A DNA stretch of 64,000 nt from Blastopirellula marina (lineage in GTDB: Bacteria > Planctomycetota > Planctomycetia > Pirellulales > Pirellulaceae), in NCBI RefSeq assembly GCF_002967715.1, contig NZ_PUIA01000081.1, positions 62,001 through 126,000 of the forward strand, given 5' to 3'. Shown piece after piece: positions 34,400 through 44,750 of the stretch. The notes beneath the pieces are model-generated. The model did not search any database. It was not told where the DNA came from and saw only the letters and a list, made by a program, of their open reading frames with translations. Positions within the stretch are counted from its first letter, which is position 1, and each line of letters opens with the position of its first letter. Made by a program: the position numbers and the translations under genes.

Positions 34400-35737
34400 T
34401 TATTTCGACTTCAGCCCGACAGTGTTCTCGGCAATGACTTCGTACTTATAAGACTTGCCTGATTCGGCCGTCTCGTCGAGGTACTTCATCTCGACCAGCG
34501 GCTGAATAGGTGTGTCGCTGTACTGTAGGCCCTGGAATATCGAGCGACCAAATGGATTGCGAGACTTTTCAGGCAGCGTGGCGATTGGCTTGCCATCACG
34601 CATGATGGTGAAACTGGCCAGCCCGCTTTCCAGGTCAGCAGCAGCGTCCCACGTAATCACGTTGCCTTCGACTTTCACCTGGGTCGGTGCTGGCGGCGGG
34701 GTGTTGTCAGTGACTTCAGTATTCTGCATGTACTGCACCCAGGCCTGAGCAATTTCGTTGGTCGGCAACCAAATCGATTTGCTCTTGTCTCCAGCGAACC
34801 TCTTCGCGGCAACCGGCGATTCAATTTCACTTCCTGGCATCGGCAGCGCGACGAGCAACCCCTCTGATTCGTCCAACTCGTTCAGTGGCCGGCCACTTTC
34901 TTTGGGCAGACGAAGCGTCAGGCAGGCATCGAGCCAAGGAATCGCCAGATAACGTTGATTGCCACATTGATGGCTGGTAAGCGGATCGACCGAAACCGAT
35001 ACAAGGCCTCCCTCTTCACGCATCTTGCCGAAAAACGCCTGCACCCCAGGCCATACCCCCGAAAAGCGTCCCTCTTTGACCGAATAGCCTTCCTGCGTAC
35101 CCAGGTTGCACATCACCGGAACGCCCAGTGCCGCAGCAGGGACATTCTCGTAGGCGACAATGTTGCGACCTTCCTTTTCCTCGAACAGCGGCACACCACT
35201 GCGCAGCCAGGCTGCGGCTACTTTCTCGGGATGCAGCAGGACCATGCCACCGCACCAATGGCCACCACCGCTATGACCCCAGATGGCCCACGGCACAGAT
35301 GTCAGTTCGGTGTGTCCTGTTTGCTTGGCGAAATCAGCGAGCCCCTTTTGAAAGGCATCCGACGAACCGTTGCGAGGATCGCACCATAGCTGACAATTAG
35401 CCGCTTCCGGCTGCTCGTAAACAGGGGACAACAACGCACAACCGTGCTTCTGAGCCAAGGCTTGCCAATGTAGATCGAAAGCTCCGGTCTGCCCTGAACG
35501 GCACGACCCAACGCCACACCCATGCTGGTGAACGATCACGCCCCGCAGCTTATCGACACCTTCCGGCAGCCACATCGTATACGTGACCGGAAATTGAAGC
35601 TCTCCTTCTTTCGTCGAGGCCTCGTATCGTACGCGATAATAGGGGGATGCAACCGGGACAGGATCGCTATAGGGGTTCTCTTTTTCCTGGGCGATCGCGG
35701 TCGTAGACAACAAGAGGAGCAACAGCAGGCAGCGCAT
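34400..35737 (-). CDS. Exported alpha/beta hydrolase (esterase-like) with C-terminal Fn3-like domain
   Basis: 445 residues. Residues 1-16 are a signal peptide ending AIA-Q. About 30-300 look like an alpha/beta hydrolase: GVIVHQHGCGVG near the oxyanion strand, WAIWGHSGGGHW around the nucleophile (G-H-S-G-G), and a candidate catalytic histidine further on (HQCGNQRYLAIPWL). Residues 345-440 have the strand pattern of a fibronectin type III domain (APTQVKVEGNVITWDAAAD, SGKSYKYEVIAENTVGLKSK). Cysteines in CGVGSC and NCQLWC might form disulfides outside the cytoplasm. Likely an exported esterase or carbohydrate esterase; substrate unknown. Confidence 0.75.
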   Translation of the reverse strand: MRCLLLLLLLSTTAIAQEKENPYSDPVPVASPYYRVRYEASTKEGELQFPVTYTMWLPEGVDKLRGVIVHQHGCGVGSCRSGQTGAFDLHWQALAQKHGCALLSPVYEQPEAANCQLWCDPRNGSSDAFQKGLADFAKQTGHTELTSVPWAIWGHSGGGHWCGGMVLLHPEKVAAAWLRSGVPLFEEKEGRNIVAYENVPAAALGVPVMCNLGTQEGYSVKEGRFSGVWPGVQAFFGKMREEGGLVSVSVDPLTSHQCGNQRYLAIPWLDACLTLRLPKESGRPLNELDESEGLLVALPMPGSEIESPVAAKRFAGDKSKSIWLPTNEIAQAWVQYMQNTEVTDNTPPPAPTQVKVEGNVITWDAAADLESGLASFTIMRDGKPIATLPEKSRNPFGRSIFQGLQYSDTPIQPLVEMKYLDETAESGKSYKYEVIAENTVGLKSK

Positions 35738-35899
35738 GGGGATTTCCTGAGTGGTGAGGACGGCTTGAGGTGGGATGATTTAGTTTGACTCATCCGCAAC
35801 GCGATTTCCAGCCACCCGCGACGCATAATTGCAATCGTTCTGAAATTGATTACCTTAAATCTGCTTCCTCATTCCTGCCTCTCTCCTTGAGTTCTAATC

Positions 35900-36661
35900 A
35901 TGCCCAAACAAAATATTGCTCTCGCCCTGCTCACAATCGCAGCAATTAGCCGCGCGCTTTCGGCCGACGACTTTCAGCCGAACCAGAAGGAACTGCCGGT
36001 ACCACCACCGGAAGGTGCAATCGTTTTGCTAAGCAGTGATACAAATGAGTTTCTCAGCAAAAATGGGGGAGAAATCAACTGGCCGCTGGAAGATGGCGTA
36101 CTCACATCGACACGCGGAGAAGGACGGTCGAACCACATCGTCTCGAAGCCTCATTTCCGCGATGCCGATATTCACGTCGAGTTTAAATTGCCCAAAAAAG
36201 GAAGCGGCAATAGCGGCATCTATATTCACGGCAACTACGAACTTCAGATCATCAACTCGGTCGAAAAAGAAAAGCTCGACCAGGGGGACATCGGGGCGGT
36301 ATACGGCTTTGCTCCAGCACTCGTCAATGCGGGCAAAGGCCCAGATGAATGGCAAGTCTATGACATTCGCTACACGGCCCCCCGTCGAGACGAGTCAGGC
36401 AAGATTGTGGAAGAAGGAACGATCACTGCCTGGCTCAATGGCCAGAAGGTGCAAGAGGGAACCAAGCTCGGAGAGCCCCGTTCCAATTACCATCCTTACC
36501 GCTACAACACCACCGATTACCTGAAGACGATCTGGGAAAAGCAGAAGCAGACCGGTATCGGTCCCGTGTTTCTCCAAGACCACGACAACGCCGTGCAGTT
36601 CCGCAACGTGTGGGTGAAACCGCTGGATGACAAAGCGTTGGAATACCAGGCAGACAAATAG
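35900..36661 (+). CDS. DUF1080 (3-keto-disaccharide hydrolase-like) exported protein
   Basis: 253 residues with a signal peptide of about 21 residues (ALS-A). The domain has a concanavalin-like beta sandwich pattern: WPLEDGVLTSTRGEG, SKPHFRDADIHVEFKLPKKGSGNSGIYIHGNYELQII, WQVYDIRYTAPRRDESGKI, TAWLNGQKVQEG and GPVFLQDHDNAVQFRNVWVKPL. This is a standard DUF1080 series; the GNSGIY and QDHxxxVxFRN motifs are diagnostic. Members are numerous in planctomycetes and some cleave 3-keto-glycosides. Divergent from the esterase-like gene (162 bases), so the two may share regulation; this is inference. Confidence 0.9.
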   Translation: MPKQNIALALLTIAAISRALSADDFQPNQKELPVPPPEGAIVLLSSDTNEFLSKNGGEINWPLEDGVLTSTRGEGRSNHIVSKPHFRDADIHVEFKLPKKGSGNSGIYIHGNYELQIINSVEKEKLDQGDIGAVYGFAPALVNAGKGPDEWQVYDIRYTAPRRDESGKIVEEGTITAWLNGQKVQEGTKLGEPRSNYHPYRYNTTDYLKTIWEKQKQTGIGPVFLQDHDNAVQFRNVWVKPLDDKALEYQADK

Positions 36662-36677
36662 CCCTGTTCTGATCGAT

Positions 36678-37646
36678 TTAATTACCAATCCGCAGGCTTT
36701 CACTGCCTGCGATCGTAGCCATCGCGCGGTAGGTTGCCAGGTCGACCGTTTCTGAGACGAAGTGAACCGAGCCGTCGGCATAGCCCATCAGCACGCCACC
36801 AGGATGCCGACTACGAAAACCGTTCTGTCCTTCGAAATCGTCGAGGGCAAACTCGGTACCATCAGGCTGACGGGCATTGGGAGGCAGTGCCGCATTGGCG
36901 GTCGCTTCAATCGTGTGGGCATACGAGAAACCGAGTCCGTAACAGTTGCTGCACTTGGCCGCGGCTTCGTTCCAGACCTGCTCGCCGACCAGAAAGGTGT
37001 TACTCGTTCCGTCGACCAGGCTGCCTGATTTCTTCTTTTGATGCCAAGCCAGCGGAATCATGATGCCGTCTCCCCATCCCCATGGTTCGCAGTTGCCGTT
37101 GGCACCGGTGTTGGCATAAGGACCCCAGCAGAAGTTGGAACCGAGCACTCCTTTGTAATTGGTTAGCCCCGTCGAGACACCATTCATATAGATGGTGTTC
37201 TCAACGTACGGACTGTGTGCCTGCATCGAGTCGCTCGGGCAAAAGAAGCCTGGGATCGACTGGGAAACGGCGGAACTATTGCCGAACGTCTGATTAGGGA
37301 TTTGCCCATGATCATAAATGGCGGACTGCTCGAGATACGGCAGCAAAGCGGTCAACCAGCTCCAGCCACGCGAATCGGCTCCGCCATAGTCTCCCCATTG
37401 ATCCCAACCAGTAAACCAACTGTAGCCTGGATCGCTGTAGCGATTGAAGACAATCTCTTGGTGGGCCGACTCGAAGTTGTGTGTGGCGAGCACGATTTGC
37501 TTCAAATGATTGGAACACTGCATCCGCCGAGCCGCTTCCCGCGCCGCTTGAACCGCCGGAAGGAGCAGCGCGATTAAGATTCCGATAATCGCAATCACGA
37601 CTAACAATTCCACCAACGTGAAGGCTCTCCGCCGTGGCACCATCAT
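36678..37646 (-). CDS. DUF1559 prepilin-type protein
   Basis: 322 residues, taking the ATG at 37646; an ATG one codon later has better spacing to the GAGGAG at 37650-37655. The N-terminus RRRA/FTLVELLVVIAIIGILIALLLPAVQAAREAARRMQC is the very common planctomycete DUF1559 signature with a type III signal sequence. The C-terminal H-x-G-G-V-L-M-G-Y-A-D-G-S-V-H-F pattern (RHPGGVLMGYADGSVHF) is also diagnostic. Planctomycete genomes carry tens to hundreds of paralogues; their role is not settled, perhaps as surface or pseudopilin-like proteins. Its start overlaps the stop of the upstream lipoprotein gene (TGATG), so translation is coupled. Confidence 0.93.
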   Translation of the reverse strand: MMVPRRRAFTLVELLVVIAIIGILIALLLPAVQAAREAARRMQCSNHLKQIVLATHNFESAHQEIVFNRYSDPGYSWFTGWDQWGDYGGADSRGWSWLTALLPYLEQSAIYDHGQIPNQTFGNSSAVSQSIPGFFCPSDSMQAHSPYVENTIYMNGVSTGLTNYKGVLGSNFCWGPYANTGANGNCEPWGWGDGIMIPLAWHQKKKSGSLVDGTSNTFLVGEQVWNEAAAKCSNCYGLGFSYAHTIEATANAALPPNARQPDGTEFALDDFEGQNGFRSRHPGGVLMGYADGSVHFVSETVDLATYRAMATIAGSESLRIGN

Positions 37647-38122
37647 CAACTCCTCGTTTTCGTGACGATTCTCAAGTCGTATTGCTCTGGCCCTGCATCA
37701 CGACGTACCTCTACCGACAAGGGCGTCGTCTGAGGTGAATTATACCGAGCATCAATCATGCTCTTCGGTAAGCCTGCGTGCCCCACTCTCGCAGATGATT
37801 TCTCATGCATGAAAACGGTGACCCGATAGCCCCCTTCCGGTGCTCCGTGATTTCCATGAACATAGACCCGATACGTTCCATCAGACTGGATACTTCCCAC
37901 CGGCAGGACGCCGTTCTCTTGGTCATTGGGATAAAAGCAGACCGATCCACCAGACGCCGGACGATCATCCACATGGACAGTTCCCTGAACGGGTATCAGA
38001 CCAGGATCGTTCGCGGACAAACCACATCCCAAGCTGGTCGCCATCAAAAAGGCAATGAATCCAGCGAATCCTGAAGAGGAAGTTATCACGAGTTCCGTTT
38101 TCAAATCGCTTTTACTTTCCAA
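37646..38122 (-). CDS. Small lipoprotein, transthyretin-like, paired with DUF1559 gene
   Basis: 158 residues. A polar start of 15 residues precedes a hydrophobic stretch and a lipobox-like MATSLGC (Cys near 33). The rest has a beta-sandwich look with VQGTVHVDDRPASGGSVCFYPNDQE, SIQSDGTYRVYV and GGYRVTVFMHE, the pattern of transthyretin/carboxypeptidase-regulatory-like lipoproteins common beside DUF1559 genes in planctomycetes. It lies directly upstream of the DUF1559 gene and overlaps it by TGATG. Function unknown. Confidence 0.8.
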   Translation of the reverse strand: MESKSDLKTELVITSSSGFAGFIAFLMATSLGCGLSANDPGLIPVQGTVHVDDRPASGGSVCFYPNDQENGVLPVGSIQSDGTYRVYVHGNHGAPEGGYRVTVFMHEKSSARVGHAGLPKSMIDARYNSPQTTPLSVEVRRDAGPEQYDLRIVTKTRS

Positions 38123-38375
38123 ATGATGCCCGTGAAAAAACGATTGTCCCGTGAATCAACGCCTCAGGAAAGCCAAAAAATCGGCCATCGCCGGCAAGTC
38201 TCCCCTTCTATCTAGGTAGGCCGTATGAATTAGGAAAGTGACGTCGTGGCAAAAGGTAGCCCCTAAATCGCCTGCCTACCGTTGCGATTTGGTGCTAAAT
38301 CGAGTAGTTGTATTAAATTACCGATGAACGATTTACCCCCTCCGATAACTCTCCATTCACAAAGCAGCCGCCCGC

Positions 38376-38765
38376 ATGAGCGAACAGGAAGCCAAGAAGG
38401 CCGAAGATAAGACCATCCTGCTGGTGGACGACGATACCGAAATCGTGGAAACGATGCGTTTCGCCCTGGAATCGAAAGGGTATCGCGTGCTGGTCGCTCG
38501 CGACGGCAACCAAGGTCTGGCTCTGGCCGAACGAGACGACCCCGATCTAATCGTGCTAGACATGATGATGCCCAAGCGGAGCGGCTTTCTGGTGCTGGAA
38601 AAATTGCGCCAAACGCACAAGATCCCAACGAAGGTCATCATGGTTACCGGCAATGAAGGGAACCGCCACAAAGCCTATGCCGAAATGCTGGGTGTGGACG
38701 ACTACATCCGCAAGCCATTCGCAATGGACCGGTTGCTCGGGGCGGTCGAGAAGCTGATTGGGTAG
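38376..38765 (+). CDS. Single-domain response regulator
   Basis: 129 residues, a receiver domain only. The acidic pair DDD lies at the end of the first strand (ILLVDDDTE), the phospho-acceptor Asp in LIVLDMMMPKRSG, Thr in MVTGNEGN and Lys in IRKPFAMD. There is no output domain, so it must act through a partner, as CheY- or Spo0F-like proteins do. No kinase lies next to it in this window. A short polar N-terminus (MSEQEAKKAEDK) precedes the fold. Confidence 0.9.
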   Translation: MSEQEAKKAEDKTILLVDDDTEIVETMRFALESKGYRVLVARDGNQGLALAERDDPDLIVLDMMMPKRSGFLVLEKLRQTHKIPTKVIMVTGNEGNRHKAYAEMLGVDDYIRKPFAMDRLLGAVEKLIG

Positions 38766-39582
38766 TTGCTTTCGGAATCTTCCTGAAGCAGCAAAAGCTC
38801 TGCCGGCATTAGATTACCTCTTGGCGAAGCAACCCAGCGGGTGACTCAGGTGCAAATTCCTAGCACTCTGAGTCCTTGAGGCGATGGCTCAAAGTCGTAT
38901 CTTATTTCGATGCTATAAGCTTCATGATTCTAGTGAAAACGTCCTCACCTGGATCTAAGGCCCAAAATCTCTGAAGCCCAAAAGCTAGGTAATTGCACCG
39001 TATTCACGGTGCTTGGCAAACGTCGTTAAGCGTGGCAACTTCTGGCCATTTCCTGCTCACTAGCACCGATTCTGTTGCATAACGATCTGTCGATCTTATC
39101 CATTTTAAAAAATTACGGGGCCCCGCTTCGTATTAATCGACAGTACCGAACTTCAATTAATTTGGGACGTTACAACTCGTACCATTTTTCACAAGTGATA
39201 AGGTCGCCGAAAACACCGTAATCTTTCTATTGCTTATATCCAAACTTCGGTCGATACTTCAATGAAGGGAAGGCAAAGTGATCTTGTAGCCGATCCGACT
39301 CGCATTCTTCCCATTTGTTCTTTCTTCGCGACGTTCTTTCTCAATCGCGCTCGGCGTTTGGCAGACTTTTTTCCGAGAAGCTGTGTGCGCATGCGCGGTC
39401 CGACAGAATAAGCAAGAAAGATACGACTTGGCAAGAATCGCAGAATTCGTCATACAAGACCCCATCGCCCCATCCCCAAACGTTTCGTAGCCGAAGATTG
39501 GCTTGCGATCTGGGCTGCGGACTGTGTCCACCACAGGTTCACCGAGTAGGACTCGGTTCCTAATCGCAGGAGGGATCAGCAT
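38766..39582. other. 817-base region upstream of prkA
   Basis: No credible gene is seen. An AT-rich segment lies at about 39060-39250, a 10-bp palindrome GCGCATGCGC at 39387-39396, and a hairpin at 39541-39557. It probably holds the promoter and a long 5-prime leader of the prkA operon. I could not assign a sigma factor site with confidence. Confidence 0.5.
39541..39557 (+). promoter_or_regulatory. Hairpin just upstream of the prkA ribosome binding site
   Basis: ACCGAGT and ACTCGGT form a perfect 7-bp stem with loop AGG; the Shine-Dalgarno AGGAGGG starts 11 bases later. It might affect mRNA stability or translation of prkA. Position and symmetry are the only evidence. Confidence 0.4.
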
Positions 39583-41637
39583 ATGGCCGGCGGTCGTCAA
39601 ATCGTTTCTTTTCTGGCTGAACGCCAGAACCTGGAACAGTTCCGAAAGAAGAACTGGCAAGGAACCTTCGAGCAGTACCTCGATCTGGTCGCGCAGAATC
39701 CTTCTGTCACACGTAACGCATTCCAGCGTTGCTACGACATGATTCTTTCGTATGGGGTGGATACCTACGAAGTTTCACGCGAAAAGCGAGTGCACTACCG
39801 CTTCTTCGACGACCCCATGGACCACGGCAAAGACGCCATCTTCGGCCTGGAAGACTCCCAGGTTCAGTTGGTCAACGCCCTGAAAAGTGCGGCTCACGGT
39901 TATGGCATCGAAAAACGTGTACTGTTGTTGCACGGCCCTGTGGGCAGCAGCAAGAGCACCATGGCCCGATTGCTGAAGAAAGGGATCGAACGCTACTCGG
40001 CCACGGACGAAGGTGCCCTGTATTCGCTGGGCTGGACCGATCCAGACAACCCAAGCGATCCGTTGGCGATCCACTGGTGCCCGATGAATGAGGAACCGTT
40101 GCATCTCATTCCAGAAGATTTCCGCAGAGACGTCGCAGCTCAATTCCAGGAAGCCAGCGCGCTTGCAGACTACCCAATCAGCATCAGTGGCGAACTTTGC
40201 CCGTTCTGCCGCTTCCATTACATGGACAGCCTGAACCGTCACGGCGGCGACTGGACGAAAGTTATCGAAGACGTCCATGTTCGTCGGGTCATCCTCAGCG
40301 AAAAGGATCGCATTGGCATCGGCACCTTCCAGCCGAAGGACGAAAAAAATCAGGACTCCACCGAACTGACCGGCGATATCAACTACCGCAAGATCGCCGA
40401 GTACGGTACCGACAGCGATCCGCGTGCGTTCAACTTCGACGGCGAATTCAACGTCGCCAATCGCGGTATTATCGAGTTCGTCGAAGTGTTGAAGCTTGAC
40501 GTGGCGTTCCTGTACGACCTGCTGGGTGCCAGCCAAGAACACAAGGTCAAGCCGAAGAAGTTCGCCCAGACCGATATCGACGAAGTGATTCTTGGCCATA
40601 CGAACGAGCCTGAATATCGTCGGCTGCAGAACAACGAGTTCATGGAAGCTCTGCGTGACCGTACCGTCAAAATCGACGTGCCGTACGTTACGAAGCTATC
40701 CAATGAAGTGAAGATCTACGAAAAGGATTACAACAACGACAAGGTCAAAGGGAAACACATCGCTCCTCATACCATCGAGATGGCGGCCATGTGGGCCGTT
40801 CTGACTCGGCTAGAGGAACCGAAGAATGCCAGCTTGACCTTGCTGCAAAAACTGAAGCTATACGACGGCAAATCACTGCCTGGCTTCACCGAAGAAAACA
40901 TTAAGGAGCTCAAGTCGCAAGCGAAGCGGGAAGGGATGCTCGGCATCTCGCCTCGCTACGTGCAAGACAAGATCTCCAACGCGTTAGTCGCACATCCCGA
41001 CGCGACTTCGATCAACCCGTTTATGGTGTTGAACGAGCTCGAGTCGGGTCTCGGCAACCATTCCTTGATCACCAGCGAAGAGCAACGCGATCACTATCGC
41101 CAGCTTCTCGAAGTGGTCAAGGAAGAGTACGAGAACATCGTCAAGAACGAAGTTCAGCGTGCGATTGCCGCGGACGAAGATGCGATGGCTCGCCTATGTG
41201 CCAACTACATCGACAACGTCAAAGCGTACACGCAGCGCGAACGGGTCAAGAACAAGTTTACCGGCCAGTATGAAGAGCCGGACGACCGCTTGATGCGATC
41301 GATCGAAGAAAAGATCGATATCCCAGACAGCCGCAAAGACGATTTCCGCCGCGAGATCATGAACTACATCGGTGCCTTGTCGATCGACGGTAAGAAATTC
41401 GATTACAAGACGAACGAACGTCTCTACAAAGCACTCCAACTGAAGTTGTTTGAAGATCAGAAAGACTCGATCAAGTTGACGAGCCTTGTCTCCAGCGTCA
41501 TTGACCAAGAGACACAGGAAAAGATTGACGTCGTCAAACAACGACTCATCCGCGATCACGGTTACGACGACGAAAGCGCCACGGACGTGCTCAGCTACGT
41601 CGCCAGCATCTTCGCCCGCGGAGATGTCACCGGATAA
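39583..41637 (+). CDS. prkA: Serine protein kinase PrkA (YeaG family)
   Basis: 684 residues, with AGGAGGG seven bases before the ATG. The N-terminal AAA-type domain has a Walker [10 protein letters not shown] near 118-126 in the context [23 protein letters not shown], which defines PrkA, and [14 protein letters not shown] and [41 protein letters not shown] are strongly conserved in the family. The C-terminal part ([22 protein letters not shown] to the end) is the PrkA C-terminal domain. Family members phosphorylate proteins under stress and starvation. The gene leads a cluster with yeaH- and spoVR-type genes, the usual partnership. Confidence 0.97.
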   Translation: MAGGRQIVSFLAERQNLEQFRKKNWQGTFEQYLDLVAQNPSVTRNAFQRCYDMILSYGVDTYEVSREKRVHYRFFDDPMDHGKDAIFGLEDSQVQLVNALKSAAHGYGIEKRVLLLHGPVGSSKSTMARLLKKGIERYSATDEGALYSLGWTDPDNPSDPLAIHWCPMNEEPLHLIPEDFRRDVAAQFQEASALADYPISISGELCPFCRFHYMDSLNRHGGDWTKVIEDVHVRRVILSEKDRIGIGTFQPKDEKNQDSTELTGDINYRKIAEYGTDSDPRAFNFDGEFNVANRGIIEFVEVLKLDVAFLYDLLGASQEHKVKPKKFAQTDIDEVILGHTNEPEYRRLQNNEFMEALRDRTVKIDVPYVTKLSNEVKIYEKDYNNDKVKGKHIAPHTIEMAAMWAVLTRLEEPKNASLTLLQKLKLYDGKSLPGFTEENIKELKSQAKREGMLGISPRYVQDKISNALVAHPDATSINPFMVLNELESGLGNHSLITSEEQRDHYRQLLEVVKEEYENIVKNEVQRAIAADEDAMARLCANYIDNVKAYTQRERVKNKFTGQYEEPDDRLMRSIEEKIDIPDSRKDDFRREIMNYIGALSIDGKKFDYKTNERLYKALQLKLFEDQKDSIKLTSLVSSVIDQETQEKIDVVKQRLIRDHGYDDESATDVLSYVASIFARGDVTG

Positions 41638-41682
41638 GCAAACATTTCAGCGAGACAACGTGGTGTGGATTACCCAGTCTGG

Positions 41683-41713
41683 TCCTCTCTTCCCTGCCAC
41701 TGGGAAAAGAGGA
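41683..41713. promoter_or_regulatory. Intercistronic hairpin between prkA and yeaH
   Basis: TCCTCT-C-TTCCC pairs with GGGAA-A-AGAGGA around a 7-base loop: an 11-bp stem with one internal mismatch. It sits in the 174-base prkA-yeaH gap, with a second smaller hairpin (CCCGT/ACGGG, 41731-41748) behind it. No T-run follows, so partial termination or mRNA processing is more likely than full termination. Confidence 0.5.
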
Positions 41714-41811
41714 TCAGATTGGGAATCCCGCCCGTTATCGGCCACGGGAATGATCCCTAGTGGCACATCGCCAATACACCTTCACCCACCGGCATAAGCA
41801 AGGAGAAAACC

Positions 41812-42915
<1,104 letters not shown>

Positions 42916-42938
42916 GGTTTTCCCTAGAGGTAGCATTT

Positions 42939-43139
42939 ATGTCGACAGCCGATTTGAATCCCGAAACGCCGCATACGTACCTGGTACGCGTGGGGCATAA
43001 CCAGGTCACGGTCGTATGCCAGACGGCAGCCGAAGCGATTGAGCGCGCCAAAAAGCAACTACGCCGCGACTTTCCCCGCCTATGGGACGTGATCAGTTCC
43101 CTTTCGGAAAGCAAGTTCGAGGTTAAGGAACTCGATTAA
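42939..43139 (+). CDS. Small unrecognised protein in the prkA operon
   Basis: 66 residues from the ATG at 42939, preceded by AGAGGTAG; the frame is open slightly further upstream but with no better start. Core pattern: HTYLVRVGHNQVTVVCQTAAEAIERAKKQL, then RDFPRLWDVISSLSESKFEVKEL. The predicted order is strand, strand, helix, helix or strand, a small alpha-beta domain without signal peptide or membrane part. It lies tightly between yeaH (23 bases) and spoVR (25 bases), so co-expression is very likely. I do not recognise the family. Confidence 0.75.
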   Translation: MSTADLNPETPHTYLVRVGHNQVTVVCQTAAEAIERAKKQLRRDFPRLWDVISSLSESKFEVKELD

Positions 43140-43164
43140 TCATCGAGCCCAAGGAGGATATCCC

Positions 43165-44691
43165 ATGCCCATTACGCATCGCAGCTTCGCCAATTTGCCG
43201 GAAGAACTGGCAGAAGTGCAGGTCGAAATCGAGCAGCATGCGCTCGATTACGGCTTGGACTTCTTCCCCACGATCTTCGAGTTGGTCGACGTCGAGCAGC
43301 TCAATGCGATTGCTGCGATGGGGGGGTTCCCGACCCGTTACCCCCACTGGCGTTTCGGCATGGAGTTCGAACGCCTTTCCAAAGGATATCACTATGGCCT
43401 GCAGAAGATTTACGAGCTAGTCATCAACAATAACCCGTGTTACGCCTACCTGCTGGCGAGCAACCACTACGCCGATCATAAGCTGGTGATGGCCCACGTG
43501 TATGGACACTGCGATTTCTTTAAATGCAATCAATGGTTCAGCAAAACCGATCGCAAGATGATCGACCAGATGGCGAACCATGGCAACCGTATTCGCCGCT
43601 ACATGAACCGCTTTGGGGTCAGCGAAGTTGAGAACTTTATTGACGCCTGCCTGAGCATTGAAGATCTGATCGACATTCATTCTCCCTTCATCCAACGCTC
43701 GCGCGGAGAAGATCGCTACAAGTTCCATTACAACACCGAAGGAGAAGACGTCGGGCAGCCGGCCCGCGACTATAAGATGCCGGCCAAAGGATACATGGAC
43801 AACTTCATCAACCCGAAGAAAAAGCCTTCGGACGACGACGAAGCACCGCGACCAGCCGTCGCGATCCCCGTCCCGGACGAGCCGACCAAAGACGTGATGC
43901 TGTTTTTGCTGCAGTACGCTCCGCTACGGCCTTGGCAGTTGGATGTGCTGTCGATGATTCGGGACGAAGCGTATTACTTTGCTCCCCAGGGGCAAACGAA
44001 GATCATGAACGAAGGGTGGGCTACCTACTGGCATTCGACCATCATGACGCGGCACGGTCTGCATGCCTCGGAAGTGATTAACTACGCCGATCATACCTCC
44101 GGCACCCTGGCCAGCAGCCCGACACGCCTGAATCCCTACAAGCTAGGTTTAGAACTACTTCGCGACATTGAAGACCGCTGGAATCGTGGCTGTTTTGGCC
44201 AAGACTACGACGACTGCGACGACTTCCTTGAGCGACAGAACTGGAACACCGAAGTGGGGCTAGGACGCGACAAGATCTTTGAGGTGCGGCGCATCCACAA
44301 CGATCTGACGTTCATCGACGAGTTCTTCACGCTCGACTTCTGCCGACGCTACAAGATGTTTCAGTTTGGCTACAACGAGTCAACCGAATACTACGAGATC
44401 GAAAGTCGCGAGTTCCCCAAAGTGAAGCAGCAGCTGCTGTTCAGCCTGACCAACATGGGGAGGCCCGAGATCTTCGTAACCGACGGGAACTATAAAAACC
44501 GAGGCGAGATGTTACTCACGCATCGACATCACGGGATTGAACTGAAACTGGACTATGCTCGCGATACGCTGACCAATCTTTACACGCTTTGGAAACGCCC
44601 GGTGCATATCCAATCGATCCTGGACGACCAGGAAGTCCTGCTTAGCTGGGATGGAACGCACCATGAATGCGTGAAACTGGAATCGAACTGA
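43165..44691 (+). CDS. spoVR: SpoVR family protein
   Basis: 508 residues, with AAGGAGGA close to the ATG. The SpoVR signature is evident: HALDYGLDFFPTIFELVD, YPHWRFGMEFERLSKGYHYGLQKIYELVINNNPCYAYLL, MAHVYGHCDFFKCN, FLLQYAPLRPWQLDVLSMIRDEAYYFAPQGQTKIMNEGWATYWHS and GTLASSPTRLNPYKLGLELLRDIEDRWN. Length fits the family. SpoVR proteins are needed for spore cortex formation in Bacillus and are co-conserved with PrkA and YeaH in non-sporulating bacteria; biochemical function unknown. Cytosolic. Confidence 0.97.
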   Translation: MPITHRSFANLPEELAEVQVEIEQHALDYGLDFFPTIFELVDVEQLNAIAAMGGFPTRYPHWRFGMEFERLSKGYHYGLQKIYELVINNNPCYAYLLASNHYADHKLVMAHVYGHCDFFKCNQWFSKTDRKMIDQMANHGNRIRRYMNRFGVSEVENFIDACLSIEDLIDIHSPFIQRSRGEDRYKFHYNTEGEDVGQPARDYKMPAKGYMDNFINPKKKPSDDDEAPRPAVAIPVPDEPTKDVMLFLLQYAPLRPWQLDVLSMIRDEAYYFAPQGQTKIMNEGWATYWHSTIMTRHGLHASEVINYADHTSGTLASSPTRLNPYKLGLELLRDIEDRWNRGCFGQDYDDCDDFLERQNWNTEVGLGRDKIFEVRRIHNDLTFIDEFFTLDFCRRYKMFQFGYNESTEYYEIESREFPKVKQQLLFSLTNMGRPEIFVTDGNYKNRGEMLLTHRHHGIELKLDYARDTLTNLYTLWKRPVHIQSILDDQEVLLSWDGTHHECVKLESN

Positions 44692-44750
44692 CGACCAATT
44701 ACTTATCAACACGCCGAAGAGAAAGGCACACTTCAGAGGAGGGCACAGTC

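Noticed and set aside
38123-38375. Possible hairpins (CGATTT...AAATCG) before the response regulator
   Set aside because: Stems are short and AT-rich, expected by chance in an AT-richer intergenic region.
39428-39445. Sigma-54-like TTGGCAAGAATCGCA upstream of prkA
   Set aside because: The distance between the GG and GC elements is eight bases rather than the required ten.
39775-40599. Minus-strand frame of about 274 codons
   Set aside because: Antisense to the highly conserved PrkA gene; no ribosome binding site or motif.
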